Assembly: GCA_964563855.1 (NCBI GenBank)
Contig: CAZLYU010000001.1
Span: 149,228 to 213,227, forward strand
Reading direction: 5' to 3'
DNA from: JAFGRR01 sp964563855
GTDB lineage: Bacteria > Planctomycetota > Phycisphaerae > UBA1845 > Fen-1342
Length of the DNA stretch: 64,000 nt
Below, in pieces: positions 26,561 to 36,493 of this stretch. Within the stretch, counting starts at the first letter, position 1. Every line of letters begins with the position of its first letter. The notes under the pieces are model-generated. The model worked only from the letters and a program-made list of their open reading frames with translations, searched no databases and was not told where the DNA came from. The position numbers and the translations under genes were made by a program.

Positions 26561-27595
26561 ATGACGCCCGACGCCACCGCCGAACTCGTGAAACGTCTCG
26601 CCGCCGAGGTCGGATTCAGTCGCGTCGGCATCGCGCACGCCGGCCCGCTGCCCGCAGCGTGGGCAAATTATACGACGTGGCTCTCGCGCGGCTATGGGGG
26701 CTCGATGGCCTATCTGCAGCGACACGCCGAACAGCGCGCCGACGTTCGAACGTTGCTGCCTGAGGCGCGATCCGTCATCTGCGTCGCGGTGAGCTATCAC
26801 CGGCGCGGCGAGCGCCACGCCGCGAGCAGCCCGCCGGCGCCGACCGGCAGGACCGCGATGTACGCTCGCGGCCGGGATTACCACACGGTCCTCTATGAGA
26901 TGCTGCACGACCTCGACCAGCGGCTGCGCGCCGCAACCCAAACCCCGTTCGAGTCGCGCGTCTGCGTCGACACCGCGCCCGTCCTGGAGCGCGAACTTGC
27001 CAGACAAGCCGGCCTCGGCTGGATCGGCAAGCACACCCTCATCCTCGACCGGCGCTTGGGCTCCTACCTGTTCCTCGGCGAGCTCCTTACAACGCTCGAG
27101 ATGATCGCCGATGAGCCGGTGACTGATCACTGCGGAACCTGCACCCGTTGCCTCGACGCGTGTCCGACGGACGCGTTCCCCCAGCCGCACGTGCTCGACG
27201 CCGCGCGCTGCATCGCATACCTCACCATCGAGAACCGCGACCCGACGCCTCCGGCCCCGGCCTCTGAGAACCACGAATGGGTCTTCGGCTGCGACATTTG
27301 CCAGCAAGTCTGCCCCTACAACCGCCAGGCCCCCGACGGCACGCAGCCCGACATCATGGCCCACCTGCTGCCCGCTGAGCTCGATTTGGTGAAGCTCACG
27401 CAACTCAGGTCGGGCGCGTACCGCCGCCTGGTGCGCGATACCGCCGCCCGGCGCGCCTCGCGCCAGATGTGGCGCCGCAACGCGAGCATTGTGCTGCGCA
27501 ACCAGCAAACGGCGAAGTCGGAGTCGCACGGAGAGAAGGATCGCCCCCACGGGGATTCGAACCCCGGTCGCCGGCGTGAAAAGCCGGTGTCCTAG
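26561..27595 (+). CDS. queG: Epoxyqueuosine reductase
   Basis: The enzyme catalyses the last step of queuosine synthesis in tRNA, using cobalamin and two [4Fe-4S] clusters. The cluster ligands are in CGTCTRCLDACPT and CDICQQVCPYN, and the N-terminal VGFSRVGIAHAGPLP and GYGGSMAYL motifs fit QueG. The protein is 344 residues from the ATG at 26561; an ATG at 26486 would overlap the divergent gene. The last 18 codons are the antisense of tRNA-Glu, so the C-terminal tail (DSNPGRRREKPVS) is set by the tRNA gene and not by QueG function. Confidence 0.93.
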   Translation: MTPDATAELVKRLAAEVGFSRVGIAHAGPLPAAWANYTTWLSRGYGGSMAYLQRHAEQRADVRTLLPEARSVICVAVSYHRRGERHAASSPPAPTGRTAMYARGRDYHTVLYEMLHDLDQRLRAATQTPFESRVCVDTAPVLERELARQAGLGWIGKHTLILDRRLGSYLFLGELLTTLEMIADEPVTDHCGTCTRCLDACPTDAFPQPHVLDAARCIAYLTIENRDPTPPAPASENHEWVFGCDICQQVCPYNRQAPDGTQPDIMAHLLPAELDLVKLTQLRSGAYRRLVRDTAARRASRQMWRRNASIVLRNQQTAKSESHGEKDRPHGDSNPGRRREKPVS

Positions 27596-27614
27596 GCCTC
27601 TAGACGATGGGGGC
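27542..27614 (-). tRNA. tRNA-Glu (anticodon UUC)
   Basis: A complete 73-base cloverleaf is present. The acceptor stem GCCCCCA pairs with TGGGGGC, the anticodon arm CCGGC-TTTTCAC-GCCGG carries TTC at positions 34-36, and the T arm has the TTCGAAT loop. The discriminator base is G and CCA is not encoded. The gene overlaps the 3' end of queG by 54 bases on the opposite strand. Confidence 0.97.
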
Positions 27615-28241
27615 TACAGAAGCCGGGCGAGGGATACTAGGTGACGGCTCTCGGCCGGTCAATTCGCTCGAGGCGGGACGGGAGTGGCAAACCGCGCCCC
27701 TCGACGCGCCAACGTGCATGAGAGGCCATGGCGCGAGTAGCGACCGCCCAAACAGGGGGGAGACACTGTTGACCCCCGCGTACGCCGACAAAGTCCAGCG
27801 GACGCGCTCGGTTGCCATATCGTTTCGAGTCCCCGGGCCGGTTTAGCGTCGATTCGTGATCGAGACGCCGTTCATGGTCGCGCTCCTTTCTCTGCTATCC
27901 GCAGACCTGCGGGGTGAGCGAGAAGATCAAACAGGCGACGGAACCGGGTGTTGACCCGACGACACAGGGCCGTCGAAGTGATGAATGATGGCGAATGTTG
28001 ATAAGACCCGGCTCGCAGACCCGTCCGGTCTACACGGTTTCAGAACCTAGGAAGAATTCCCTACTGTCAAATTTATCCCGCGTAACCAAGTGTCCCGGCT
28101 GACGCCAGCTTGCATACAACCGACCGAGGCTGCATACAACTGCCGCACACTTGACGGCGGCGGGGCCGGGGTCGATCTTGGCGTCCGCCGCGACCGAAGC
28201 GTCATCGGCTGGAAACACGGGCCCGCACTCGGTCGGAGAAC
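27615..28241. other. Non-coding region after tRNA-Glu
   Basis: These 627 bases hold no recognisable protein, only short frames without family motifs. The sequence becomes more AT-rich around 28040-28080. It ends with two copies of a 10-base direct repeat just upstream of the SGNH-like gene (separate entry). Confidence 0.5.
28111..28140 (+). repeat. Direct repeat TGCATACAAC, two copies 20 bp apart
   Basis: Identical decamers lie at 28111-28120 and 28131-28140, two helical turns apart, about 100 bases before the SGNH-like gene. The spacing suggests a binding site for a dimeric or tandem regulator; this is inference. Confidence 0.4.
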
Positions 28242-29309
28242 ATGGACCAGTCCGCCAACGCCAAGTCGCTCTGGTCGCTCCGCGAGATCCCCCTTGCCGT
28301 CGCCGTCGGGCTCGCGCTCTACGCCGTCGTCATCTGGGGACTCGTAATCGGTGCGCGGGTCATGCCGCCGCACCGCGCCCGTGTCGTCGCGATTCACGAG
28401 TTTCTCACCATGCGGAGCCCAGACGCCGCCCAGGCCGACGTCGCCTTGTTGGGGTCGAGTGTGGCGATTGAGGGCGTCGACGCGGACCGTGTCGCCGAAG
28501 CCTTCGCCGCGGCGCGAGCAGACGACGCGTTCAATCCACGCGTCTTGAACTTCGCCTGGACCGGCGCCGACGCCAAGCAGTGGCTGCTCGTGCTGCCGCG
28601 CCTGGCCGAACTGCGTCCCGCGGCGGCGGTGCTGTGCCTCGACGTCGCCGCGGCACAGCTCATTCGCGGGCTCGACGCCGACTACGCCGCGCTGGCGCTC
28701 TGGAGCGGCTATTGGCCACCCGACACGCGGGCGCAGTTCCGCGACGCCGAGTTGTTGACGCCCGGCGAACTCGCGCGGGTCGAGCGCTGGCGGCCGCTGG
28801 CGCTCTTCGACTTTCGCGTGCTCCCACCCGGCGCGCTCGACGCGATGCTCCGGGAGACCGCGCGCCCGGAGCTGCGTTACGAGGGCTACACGACCAACTT
28901 CGCCGCCCCGTGGGTGCGTACGACCAACGTGAGCGACGTCGGCATGCAACGCGACATTGCGAACTGGACGCGCAGCGTGCAGGCCTTCACCGACGAGCAG
29001 CGCGCCCACGCCTCCAGACTGCTGAGCGGGGCGCTCGACTTGCTGCCCCCAACGACCGCGCGCTTCATCGTGCTCACCCCAACCCACCCGGAACTGCGCG
29101 CGGCCCTCGGCGACGACACGGTGACCGCGCTGCGCACGCGGCTGGCGGCGTTGGCGCGCGACCACGACGCCGCGTTTCTGGATCACTTCGATCTGCTTCC
29201 GGCGGAAAGCTTCTCCGATGCCGTGCACCCCAACGCGCGGGGCCGTGAGACGTGGTCGCGACGTCTCGGCGCCGATCTGGCTCAACAGCGCGCCGCGTGG
29301 GCGCCGTAA
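28242..29309 (+). CDS. SGNH-hydrolase-like membrane-anchored protein, partner of MBOAT acyltransferase
   Basis: The 355-residue protein has one N-terminal membrane anchor (about residues 18-40). The following domain has LLGSSVAIEGVD, matching block I of SGNH/GDSL-like proteins, and near the end DAVHPNARG, matching the Asp-x-x-His block. AlgX/AlgJ-like and DltD-like proteins that complete acyl transfer outside the membrane have this form. The MBOAT gene begins 6 bases after its stop, so the two should act together on a surface polymer. The acceptor is unknown. Confidence 0.7.
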   Translation: MDQSANAKSLWSLREIPLAVAVGLALYAVVIWGLVIGARVMPPHRARVVAIHEFLTMRSPDAAQADVALLGSSVAIEGVDADRVAEAFAAARADDAFNPRVLNFAWTGADAKQWLLVLPRLAELRPAAAVLCLDVAAAQLIRGLDADYAALALWSGYWPPDTRAQFRDAELLTPGELARVERWRPLALFDFRVLPPGALDAMLRETARPELRYEGYTTNFAAPWVRTTNVSDVGMQRDIANWTRSVQAFTDEQRAHASRLLSGALDLLPPTTARFIVLTPTHPELRAALGDDTVTALRTRLAALARDHDAAFLDHFDLLPAESFSDAVHPNARGRETWSRRLGADLAQQRAAWAP

Positions 29310-29315
29310 CACGCC

Positions 29316-30815
29316 ATGCTCTTCCAGACGTTCGAGTTCGCGATTTTCTACATGCTGGTGCTGGTCGGCGTGGTCGCGGTGCGCCAGCGCCTGCCGCAGT
29401 TCGGGCTGCTGCTGCTCGCGAGCTACGTGTTCTACATGGCGTGGGAGCCAGCCGGGACGGTTGACGACGCGACGCCGGGCTGGAGCCCGTACTTCATTCT
29501 GCTGATTGTTTACTCGACGCTCAACGACTACCTCTGCGGTCTCGGACTGGGGCGCTCCCGACAGCCGCGGGCGCGAACGCTGCTGCTGGTCCTCAGCCTG
29601 GTGACCAATCTCGGCGTGCTGGCGATTTTCAAGTACACAAACTTTCTCTACGGCACGACGCTGTGGATGAGTTCCGGGCAGTGGCCGCCCCCCGAAGACC
29701 TGTTCACCAGCATCGTGCTGCCGGTCGGGATTTCGTTCTACACGTTCCAGTCGATGAGCTACACGATCGACGTCTATCGCGGCGAGCTACCCGCGGAACG
29801 CAACTTCACCAAGTTCGCGCTCTACGTGGCGTTTTTCCCGCAACTCGTCGCCGGCCCCATTTTGCGCGCGAAAGAGTTCATGCCGCAGCTCGACAAGGCC
29901 GTCGACCTGAAGGCGGAGAACCTGCGGAGCGGAATCAATCTGTTTCTCGTGGGTCTGGTGAAGAAGGTGGTCATCGCCGACAATGTAGCGCCGCTCGCCA
30001 ACCAGGTCTTCGACCAGCCGCAAGGCCTGCCCAGCGCTGCGATCATGCTCGGCGCGCTGGCGTTCGGCATTCAAATCTACTGCGACTTCTCCGGATATAC
30101 CGACATGGCCCGCGGCTGCGGCCGCATGCTCGGCTTCCATATCCCCATCAACTTCAACTACCCCTACGCCGCCCGCAGCATCACCGACTTCTGGCGTCGC
30201 TGGCACATCTCACTGTCGAGCTGGCTGCGCGACTATCTCTACATTCCCCTCGGCGGCAACCGTCACGGCTCGTTCGCCACCTACCGCAACCTCATGCTGA
30301 CCATGACGCTCGGCGGCCTATGGCATGGCGCCGGCTGGAACTTCGTCATCTGGGGCGTCTATCAGGGCTTCTGGCTCGCCGTGGAGCGCCTGCTCGGCGT
30401 GCGGCACAAGTCGCCCGATTCGTCCGCGCAGCCAACAGTCTTGCAGCGCGCCGCCCGCTGGCTGCTGACCGCGCTGCAGTGGCTGTTCGTACAGTATCTG
30501 GTGTTCTTCGGCTGGCTGATCTTCCGCGTCTACGACAGCAGCGACCTGCTCTATTGCATGCGCAAGTACGTGCTGTTCGACTTCAACCTCAGCCTGAGCG
30601 GACTCGGTCTGGGCGCGGTGAATCCGTTCGTCACGCTCGGCGTGATGTTCGCCTTTATCGCGCTGCACACCGTGAGCTACCGAATGGGCGGCTTCGCGAA
30701 TCGCCTTGACCAACTGACGGGCGCGCCGCGTTTCATCATCTATGTGCTGGCGGTCTTCGTGCTCGCCTTGCTCTGGCCGGCGGCCAAGGTCGACTTCATC
30801 TACTTCGACTTCTAG
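29316..30815 (+). CDS. MBOAT-family O-acyltransferase (AlgI-like)
   Basis: The 499-residue polytopic membrane protein has the AlgI/DltB signature: QSMSYTIDVYRGE, FPQLVAGPILRAKEF, IYCDFSGYTDMARG, NFNYPYAARSITDFWRRWHISLSSWLRDYLYIPLGGNR in parts, and the catalytic His in GLWHGAGWNFVIWG. It passes acyl groups across the membrane to an extracytoplasmic acceptor with the SGNH-like partner just upstream. Operon with that gene is evident from the 6-base gap. Confidence 0.92.
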   Translation: MLFQTFEFAIFYMLVLVGVVAVRQRLPQFGLLLLASYVFYMAWEPAGTVDDATPGWSPYFILLIVYSTLNDYLCGLGLGRSRQPRARTLLLVLSLVTNLGVLAIFKYTNFLYGTTLWMSSGQWPPPEDLFTSIVLPVGISFYTFQSMSYTIDVYRGELPAERNFTKFALYVAFFPQLVAGPILRAKEFMPQLDKAVDLKAENLRSGINLFLVGLVKKVVIADNVAPLANQVFDQPQGLPSAAIMLGALAFGIQIYCDFSGYTDMARGCGRMLGFHIPINFNYPYAARSITDFWRRWHISLSSWLRDYLYIPLGGNRHGSFATYRNLMLTMTLGGLWHGAGWNFVIWGVYQGFWLAVERLLGVRHKSPDSSAQPTVLQRAARWLLTALQWLFVQYLVFFGWLIFRVYDSSDLLYCMRKYVLFDFNLSLSGLGLGAVNPFVTLGVMFAFIALHTVSYRMGGFANRLDQLTGAPRFIIYVLAVFVLALLWPAAKVDFIYFDF

Positions 30816-30867
30816 CGCCGCGCGACGCACCACGCGTCCATGCCCGGCAGACTCGACTGGAAGCGGC

Positions 30868-31893
30868 CTACAGCGCCCCGCCGCTCGCCCGCTGCAGACG
30901 CGCGGCGTCGGCAAGGTCAGTGTCGCCGTCCTGGTCAATGTCGCTGGGACCGCAGAGGCGGTCGAACGCAAGCGCGGGCCCGTACGCACAGGCCGCAAAC
31001 ACATCCAAGTCATCGACCGTCATGCCCTCAACGCCGTCTTGATCGAACCGCAACGCGTCAACGTGGCGGATCAGCACGCGCAGCGTGATCTCCATCGCCG
31101 CGGTGGAGTCGGCAAACGCGGCGCTGCGGCCGACGTGGATGTGACCCGCGGCGTAGCAGGGGGTCGGGCTGTCCGGTTCGCTGTTGATGTCTTTCCACCA
31201 ATTGCCGTGGTAGCCGATGTAGTTGGAGAGAAAGCGACCACTGTCGAAGGGCACGATGAACGGATCGACGTTCACGCCCGACGCGTTCACCGCATCGACG
31301 ATGGCTTGCATCGGCAGCGAGCTGAACCGCTGCGTGACGGGCAAGCCGGTCGGCTCGTCGTCGGTCGGTCGGCGCGGGTTGAGATAGTCGCTGCTCCACG
31401 CATTATTGGCATAGAACCCATTCCCGCCTTCCATTTCCCAACCGCGGGTCGTGTTGGCCCGGCTCGTGGTGACGATCGCGATCGGATTGATCTGCGGCAG
31501 CAGGCTCCACCAGTCGGCGCTGGTGTCCTGGTAGTCGACCTCGAAGTCGCCGTCGCCCTTCGGGTTCGAACCGGTGCCGCCGGGGAACTCCGGCAGGAAC
31601 GCGTAGATGTTGTAGTCGCGGCCTTCCCAATTCTCGCCGACCCACTCGCCGAGATTCTGATTGGGGTCCTGGCTCCACGGTCGCACCATCTCGTTGGTCG
31701 GCGGCCAATAGCCGGTCACCAGAATGTGCGGCCGACCGTTCGTGGAGAGCGTCACGGTTGGCGAGCCCGGCGTGATGTTGAGCTCGGAGACGTCCAGCTC
31801 AGGAGGCAGCGGCAGGGGGGTTTCCTGAGCGGCCGCGACTCCGGCGCCAAGCAAAACGACGACGCCAACGAGGGCGCTAAGCTTCGAACGCAT
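30868..31893 (-). CDS. Secreted peptidase C15 (pyroglutamyl peptidase)-like protein with Ser at the Cys position
   Basis: The 341-residue precursor has a signal peptide ending near AAA-Q at residues 20-23. The body matches the outline of pyroglutamyl peptidase I: HILVTGYWPP (strand 1), GWEMEGGN (catalytic Glu region, Glu153), SSLPMQAIVDAVNASG, then DSGRFLSNYIGYHG where family members have AGT-VCN, and GHIHVG (catalytic His253). The nucleophile Cys is replaced by Ser223. The C-terminal ~50 residues are the dockerin-like module with C-GP-C and DIDQDGDTDL. Export, the Cys-to-Ser change and the added module are unlike the usual cytosolic enzyme. Activity is uncertain. Confidence 0.6.
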   Translation of the reverse strand: MRSKLSALVGVVVLLGAGVAAAQETPLPLPPELDVSELNITPGSPTVTLSTNGRPHILVTGYWPPTNEMVRPWSQDPNQNLGEWVGENWEGRDYNIYAFLPEFPGGTGSNPKGDGDFEVDYQDTSADWWSLLPQINPIAIVTTSRANTTRGWEMEGGNGFYANNAWSSDYLNPRRPTDDEPTGLPVTQRFSSLPMQAIVDAVNASGVNVDPFIVPFDSGRFLSNYIGYHGNWWKDINSEPDSPTPCYAAGHIHVGRSAAFADSTAAMEITLRVLIRHVDALRFDQDGVEGMTVDDLDVFAACAYGPALAFDRLCGPSDIDQDGDTDLADAARLQRASGGAL

Positions 31894-32006
31894 CCGTATT
31901 CCTCTCCGTTTGAGCTAAAAAAGCAGAACGCCCCCGCGACGCGACGGCTGACCCCCGAAGCATAACAGCAGCAGGCGGGAAATCGAAGCGGAGGCCCGAC
32001 GCCGCG

Positions 32007-32627
32007 CTAGCCGCGGCCGATAAGCGTGGATCGCGGCGGGTCGACCCGCTTTCGAAGCGTGAGCAGCAGCGGCCACCCAATCGCCGCCGCCGCAACGCTC
32101 TTGACGATCATCCCGGGAATGAACGGCAGCATGCCCAGCACGAACAGGCCGTTCAGATCGAACGCCTGCTGCGACACCAAACCCATCCACAGCGCCAGCC
32201 CGCTCAGGCCGCAAGCGAAAATCACGGCGTTGCCGGCAAGCATCGCTAGCGCCAGGCGACCGAGCATGACGCTCGTGCGCGGCGCGGGATAGCAGATCGC
32301 CGCAACAACGGGTTGCGCCGCGAGAAAGCCAATCAGATAGCCGAACGTGGCCCACGATGTCGGCGTAAACACCGGCCACCCGGTGAGGCCGAGCAACAGA
32401 TAAAAACCCATCGCCGCCGAGCCCAGCCGAGCGCCGAGCGCCAACGGCGCCAGCAGCACCACCAGCGTCTGCAGCGTAATGGGCACGGGCGTGAACGGAA
32501 GATAGATGCGCACGTGTGCGGCGAGGCCAACGGCGACGGCGAAGCCGATCACCAAAGCGGCGCACAGCCAGAGCGGTGCGAGTGACGCCGCGGGGCGGCG
32601 CTGCGTATAGTCGAGGGTGGCGTTCAT
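32007..32627 (-). CDS. bioY: Biotin transporter BioY (ECF S component)
   Basis: The 206-residue, six-helix membrane protein binds biotin. PFTPVPITLQTLVVLLAP and the GLTGWPVF region are family signatures. BioY can work alone or with an ECF energising module (EcfA/T), which is not in the window. The frame is open to 32663, but the ATG at 32627 precedes the first conserved segment. It is followed on the same strand by nothing related. Confidence 0.92.
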   Translation of the reverse strand: MNATLDYTQRRPAASLAPLWLCAALVIGFAVAVGLAAHVRIYLPFTPVPITLQTLVVLLAPLALGARLGSAAMGFYLLLGLTGWPVFTPTSWATFGYLIGFLAAQPVVAAICYPAPRTSVMLGRLALAMLAGNAVIFACGLSGLALWMGLVSQQAFDLNGLFVLGMLPFIPGMIVKSVAAAAIGWPLLLTLRKRVDPPRSTLIGRG

Positions 32628-32691
32628 GTCGCGGATGGTAGCAACGCTTTTCGGGAGGCACAACGCCGCGCCGCGCGATGACCTGCGGCGT

Positions 32692-33456
32692 TCATCCGGC
32701 GTGTGTCAGCCGAAACAGCCGACCCATTAACGGCGGCGATTCCGACGCGTCTGACGCCGCGGTTCGGTCGGGCATTTTCACCGGGTTCGTTTCGACGTTG
32801 AGGTGTGCGTGCCGGGCGACGGTCTCGAATTCATTCGCGACCTGCCGATTGCGATCGATCAGCAGCGCGTGTCCGTTCGGACGGAGGTGTTTCGCGATGA
32901 AGGCCGCGATCGGTTCGAGATTGCGTCGCTCATAGGTCACTTCCGCCGCGATGATGCGGTCGACGCGCAGGTCTTCGTACGATTCGCGCCAATCGATCCA
33001 ACGCAGTTCCGGCGCCCGTATCCCGTTCAGCCGCGCGTTTTCGGCGACAAACGCGAGCGCGTCGTCGTCGTAATCGCTCGCGACGACGCGATACCCACGT
33101 TCCGCCGCCACGAGGCTGATCATCCCCAGGCCGCAGCCGAGCTCGAGCACACTGGGCGCCTCGGCTGGCGTTGGCTGGACGGGCCACGCCGCGACTAACT
33201 CGGCCAGCAGGAGCGACGCCGGCCAAAACTCAGCCCAGTACGGCATGTATTCATCGCGCTCGAAACGCGCCGCCACACGCGGATCGTCAATGAGGCGCTC
33301 GAAGTGGCGTGGTCCGAGCACCCGCCACGTGCGGCCTGCGACGGTGAACTCGCGCACGAACGTGCTGTATCCCCGGATTGTCGGGGCGTCGTCGTTGGGC
33401 GAGTCCGCTTGGTCGTTTGCGGGTACGCCGGCTGCAAAAGGTTCTTGCCGTTCCAT
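32692..33456 (-). CDS. Class I SAM-dependent methyltransferase (METTL21/METTL23-like)
   Basis: The 254-residue protein has YMPYWAEFWPASLLLAELV followed by VLELGCGLGMISLVAAERG (motif I), ASDYDDDAL and DRIIAAEVTYERRNLEPI. The Y-W-x-E-x-W-P-A-S pattern is typical of the protein-lysine-type small-molecule/protein methyltransferase family related to METTL21. The target is unknown. The open frame reaches to 34068 but that part is antisense to the GNAT gene; the ATG at 33456 fits. The gene is divergent from that acetyltransferase. Confidence 0.75.
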   Translation of the reverse strand: MERQEPFAAGVPANDQADSPNDDAPTIRGYSTFVREFTVAGRTWRVLGPRHFERLIDDPRVAARFERDEYMPYWAEFWPASLLLAELVAAWPVQPTPAEAPSVLELGCGLGMISLVAAERGYRVVASDYDDDALAFVAENARLNGIRAPELRWIDWRESYEDLRVDRIIAAEVTYERRNLEPIAAFIAKHLRPNGHALLIDRNRQVANEFETVARHAHLNVETNPVKMPDRTAASDASESPPLMGRLFRLTHAG

Positions 33457-33504
33457 AGCTCCGCATGCATTATGCAGATCGGCGGGGTGGATTGGGAGCG
33501 AGGA

Positions 33505-34029
33505 ATGGCTGTTCGACCAATGCGCACGGCTCACGCGCCGCCCGTCGCACTCACGCGATTTCGCAAAGAACACGCGGCTGCGGTCGCCAGTTGGGTGGGC
33601 TCGGCGACTGAGGCCCAGTGGCTCGCTCCCCGGACGCCGCCGCCGATCACCGCCGAGCGGGTCGTCTCCTGGCAAGAGGTGGGTCGTCAGGCCTTTGAGT
33701 TGCGCACGCCGGAGGTTGGGGCGCCGATCGGGTACGGCGAGCTCAACGCACTGCAGCGGTATCGTCGCGAGTATTGGCTCGGTCATTTGATCGTGGCGCC
33801 TTCGCATCGCGGGCTGGGGCTTGGCGTGCGTCTGACGCGTCTCCTGTTGGAGCGTGCGTTCTATTGGCACGGTGCGCGTCGCGTGGTGCTGGTGGTGTTT
33901 CGCGAGTACGAGCGCGCGATCGCCATCTATCGCGCCGCCGGCATGGTCCCCGATGGGCATGAAGAGCACTACTTCGGACCCTATCGACAGGAAGTGCGGC
34001 TGCTGCGCATGGTCAGCAACCGGATCTGA
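33505..34029 (+). CDS. GNAT-family N-acetyltransferase
   Basis: The 174-residue protein contains the acetyl-CoA binding motif A as WLGHLIVAPSHRGLGLGVRLTRLL and motif B AIAIYRAAGM near the end. The N-terminal FRKEHAAAVASWV is usual for RimI/PhnO-like members. Substrate unknown. The start is not certain: ATG at 33505 has AGGA immediately upstream, and ATG at 33520 is also possible. Confidence 0.75.
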   Translation: MAVRPMRTAHAPPVALTRFRKEHAAAVASWVGSATEAQWLAPRTPPPITAERVVSWQEVGRQAFELRTPEVGAPIGYGELNALQRYRREYWLGHLIVAPSHRGLGLGVRLTRLLLERAFYWHGARRVVLVVFREYERAIAIYRAAGMVPDGHEEHYFGPYRQEVRLLRMVSNRI

Positions 34030-34131
34030 CCCCATGGGGCCGGGCGGCGTGGCCTCAGCACGCCGCATCCGCTACATTTCACGCTCGATCGATACGTCAG
34101 GCTCACCATCAGGCCCGAGGGCGAAAGCACC

Positions 34132-35529
<1,398 letters not shown>

Positions 35530-35575
35530 CGCGACGCAAGCGGGGGGGGGCGTACGCGTTGTGGCGCCCGCGGTG

Positions 35576-36493
35576 TTAGGTGTTCGCGTGCGCAGCAACC
35601 GCTTTGACGATTACCGGCGTCAAGTAGTTGTGCAGCCGCACCAGGAACGCCGCCCAACCTTGCACATAGCCGTCGCGAACCGCGCCGGGCTGAATCGGCC
35701 TGTGTATGAGGCGCACCCGCGTCCCTGCCGCCGTCGGCGTCAACTCCCAGCGCACCTGTGAAGCCGGCTCGCCCACGTACGACCAGTCATGAACAAGCAA
35801 GCGCGGCGGGTCGATTTCGACGATGCGGCTCGGGCCGGCAGTGCGCTCCGTCAGGTCGCGCCCGCTGGTCCAGCCGAGCGTGTACGCGCCGCCGACGCAC
35901 GGCTCTACCTCGGCGGCTTTGGCCAGCCACTGATTCATTGGCGCCGGATCGGTCAGTGCTTGCCAGACGCGTTCCGGCGGTGCGGCGACCTCGATGTCGA
36001 GTTGCACGACCGGGTCGTCGCGAAAGGTGGGCCGCACGGCGGGGGCGCCGCGTCGCAGGTAGCTGTTCAAGTTTGCAATCTGCAGAGTCCAGTAATCGGC
36101 AAAGAACGCGGGGCAGTCGTCGCCGTAGTGCTGGCGCGTGCCGGGCGCGTCGTGCGTAACGTGCAGTTCGCTGTGATCGCCGACCGGCGTGATGCGTAGG
36201 GTGACCGCGTGGCGCACGTCACGCGTCTGGTAGGTGTAGCCAAACAGACGCGGCGGCTCGAAGTGCGTCACCCGCCCGTCGCCAGCGGTTGGTGCGCAGC
36301 CTTCGCCAGCGGTTGGTGCGCAGCCTTCGCCCGCGAGACGGTGCGCGCCGCCAACACGCGGCTCGACGTGCGCTTCCGATGCGCACCAGACGGCGAGCGC
36401 AGCGGGGTTGGTGAGTGCCTCGAAGACGCGGTCCGGCGTCGCATCGAGCGCGAAGGCGCCGGTGAAGTGTTCGACCGGGGGCGTGGACGTCAT
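35576..36493 (-). CDS. Tandem AHSA1/SRPBCC-domain protein
   Basis: The 305-residue protein has two SRPBCC domains. The first starts FTGAFALDATPDRVFEALTNPAALAVW, and the second starts VQLDIEVAAPPERVWQALTDPAPMNQWLA. Each is followed by a typical VEPRVGGAHRL or VEPCVGGAYTL beta turn. Such domains bind hydrophobic ligands or assist Hsp90-type chaperones. The ATG overlaps the stop of the ArsR gene (ATGA). This ArsR plus SRPBCC pair is a frequent combination in bacteria. The first domain contains an 8-residue duplication (EGCAPTAG) made by a 24-bp tandem repeat. Confidence 0.85.
   Translation of the reverse strand: MTSTPPVEHFTGAFALDATPDRVFEALTNPAALAVWCASEAHVEPRVGGAHRLAGEGCAPTAGEGCAPTAGDGRVTHFEPPRLFGYTYQTRDVRHAVTLRITPVGDHSELHVTHDAPGTRQHYGDDCPAFFADYWTLQIANLNSYLRRGAPAVRPTFRDDPVVQLDIEVAAPPERVWQALTDPAPMNQWLAKAAEVEPCVGGAYTLGWTSGRDLTERTAGPSRIVEIDPPRLLVHDWSYVGEPASQVRWELTPTAAGTRVRLIHRPIQPGAVRDGYVQGWAAFLVRLHNYLTPVIVKAVAAHANT
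36281..36328 (-). repeat. Perfect 24-bp tandem duplication inside the SRPBCC gene
   Basis: Units 36281-36304 and 36305-36328 are identical, and both are in frame. They add 8 residues to a loop of the first SRPBCC domain. Perfect identity suggests a recent slippage event. Confidence 0.85.

Noticed and set aside
27607..27846. Short open frame after tRNA-Glu
   Set aside because: It begins inside the tRNA, has no ribosome site and no recognisable motif.
28047..29312. Minus-strand open frame of 421 codons opposite the SGNH-like gene
   Set aside because: Composition-driven antisense frame with low-complexity Arg/Gly/Val content. The plus-strand gene has SGNH motifs and an MBOAT partner.
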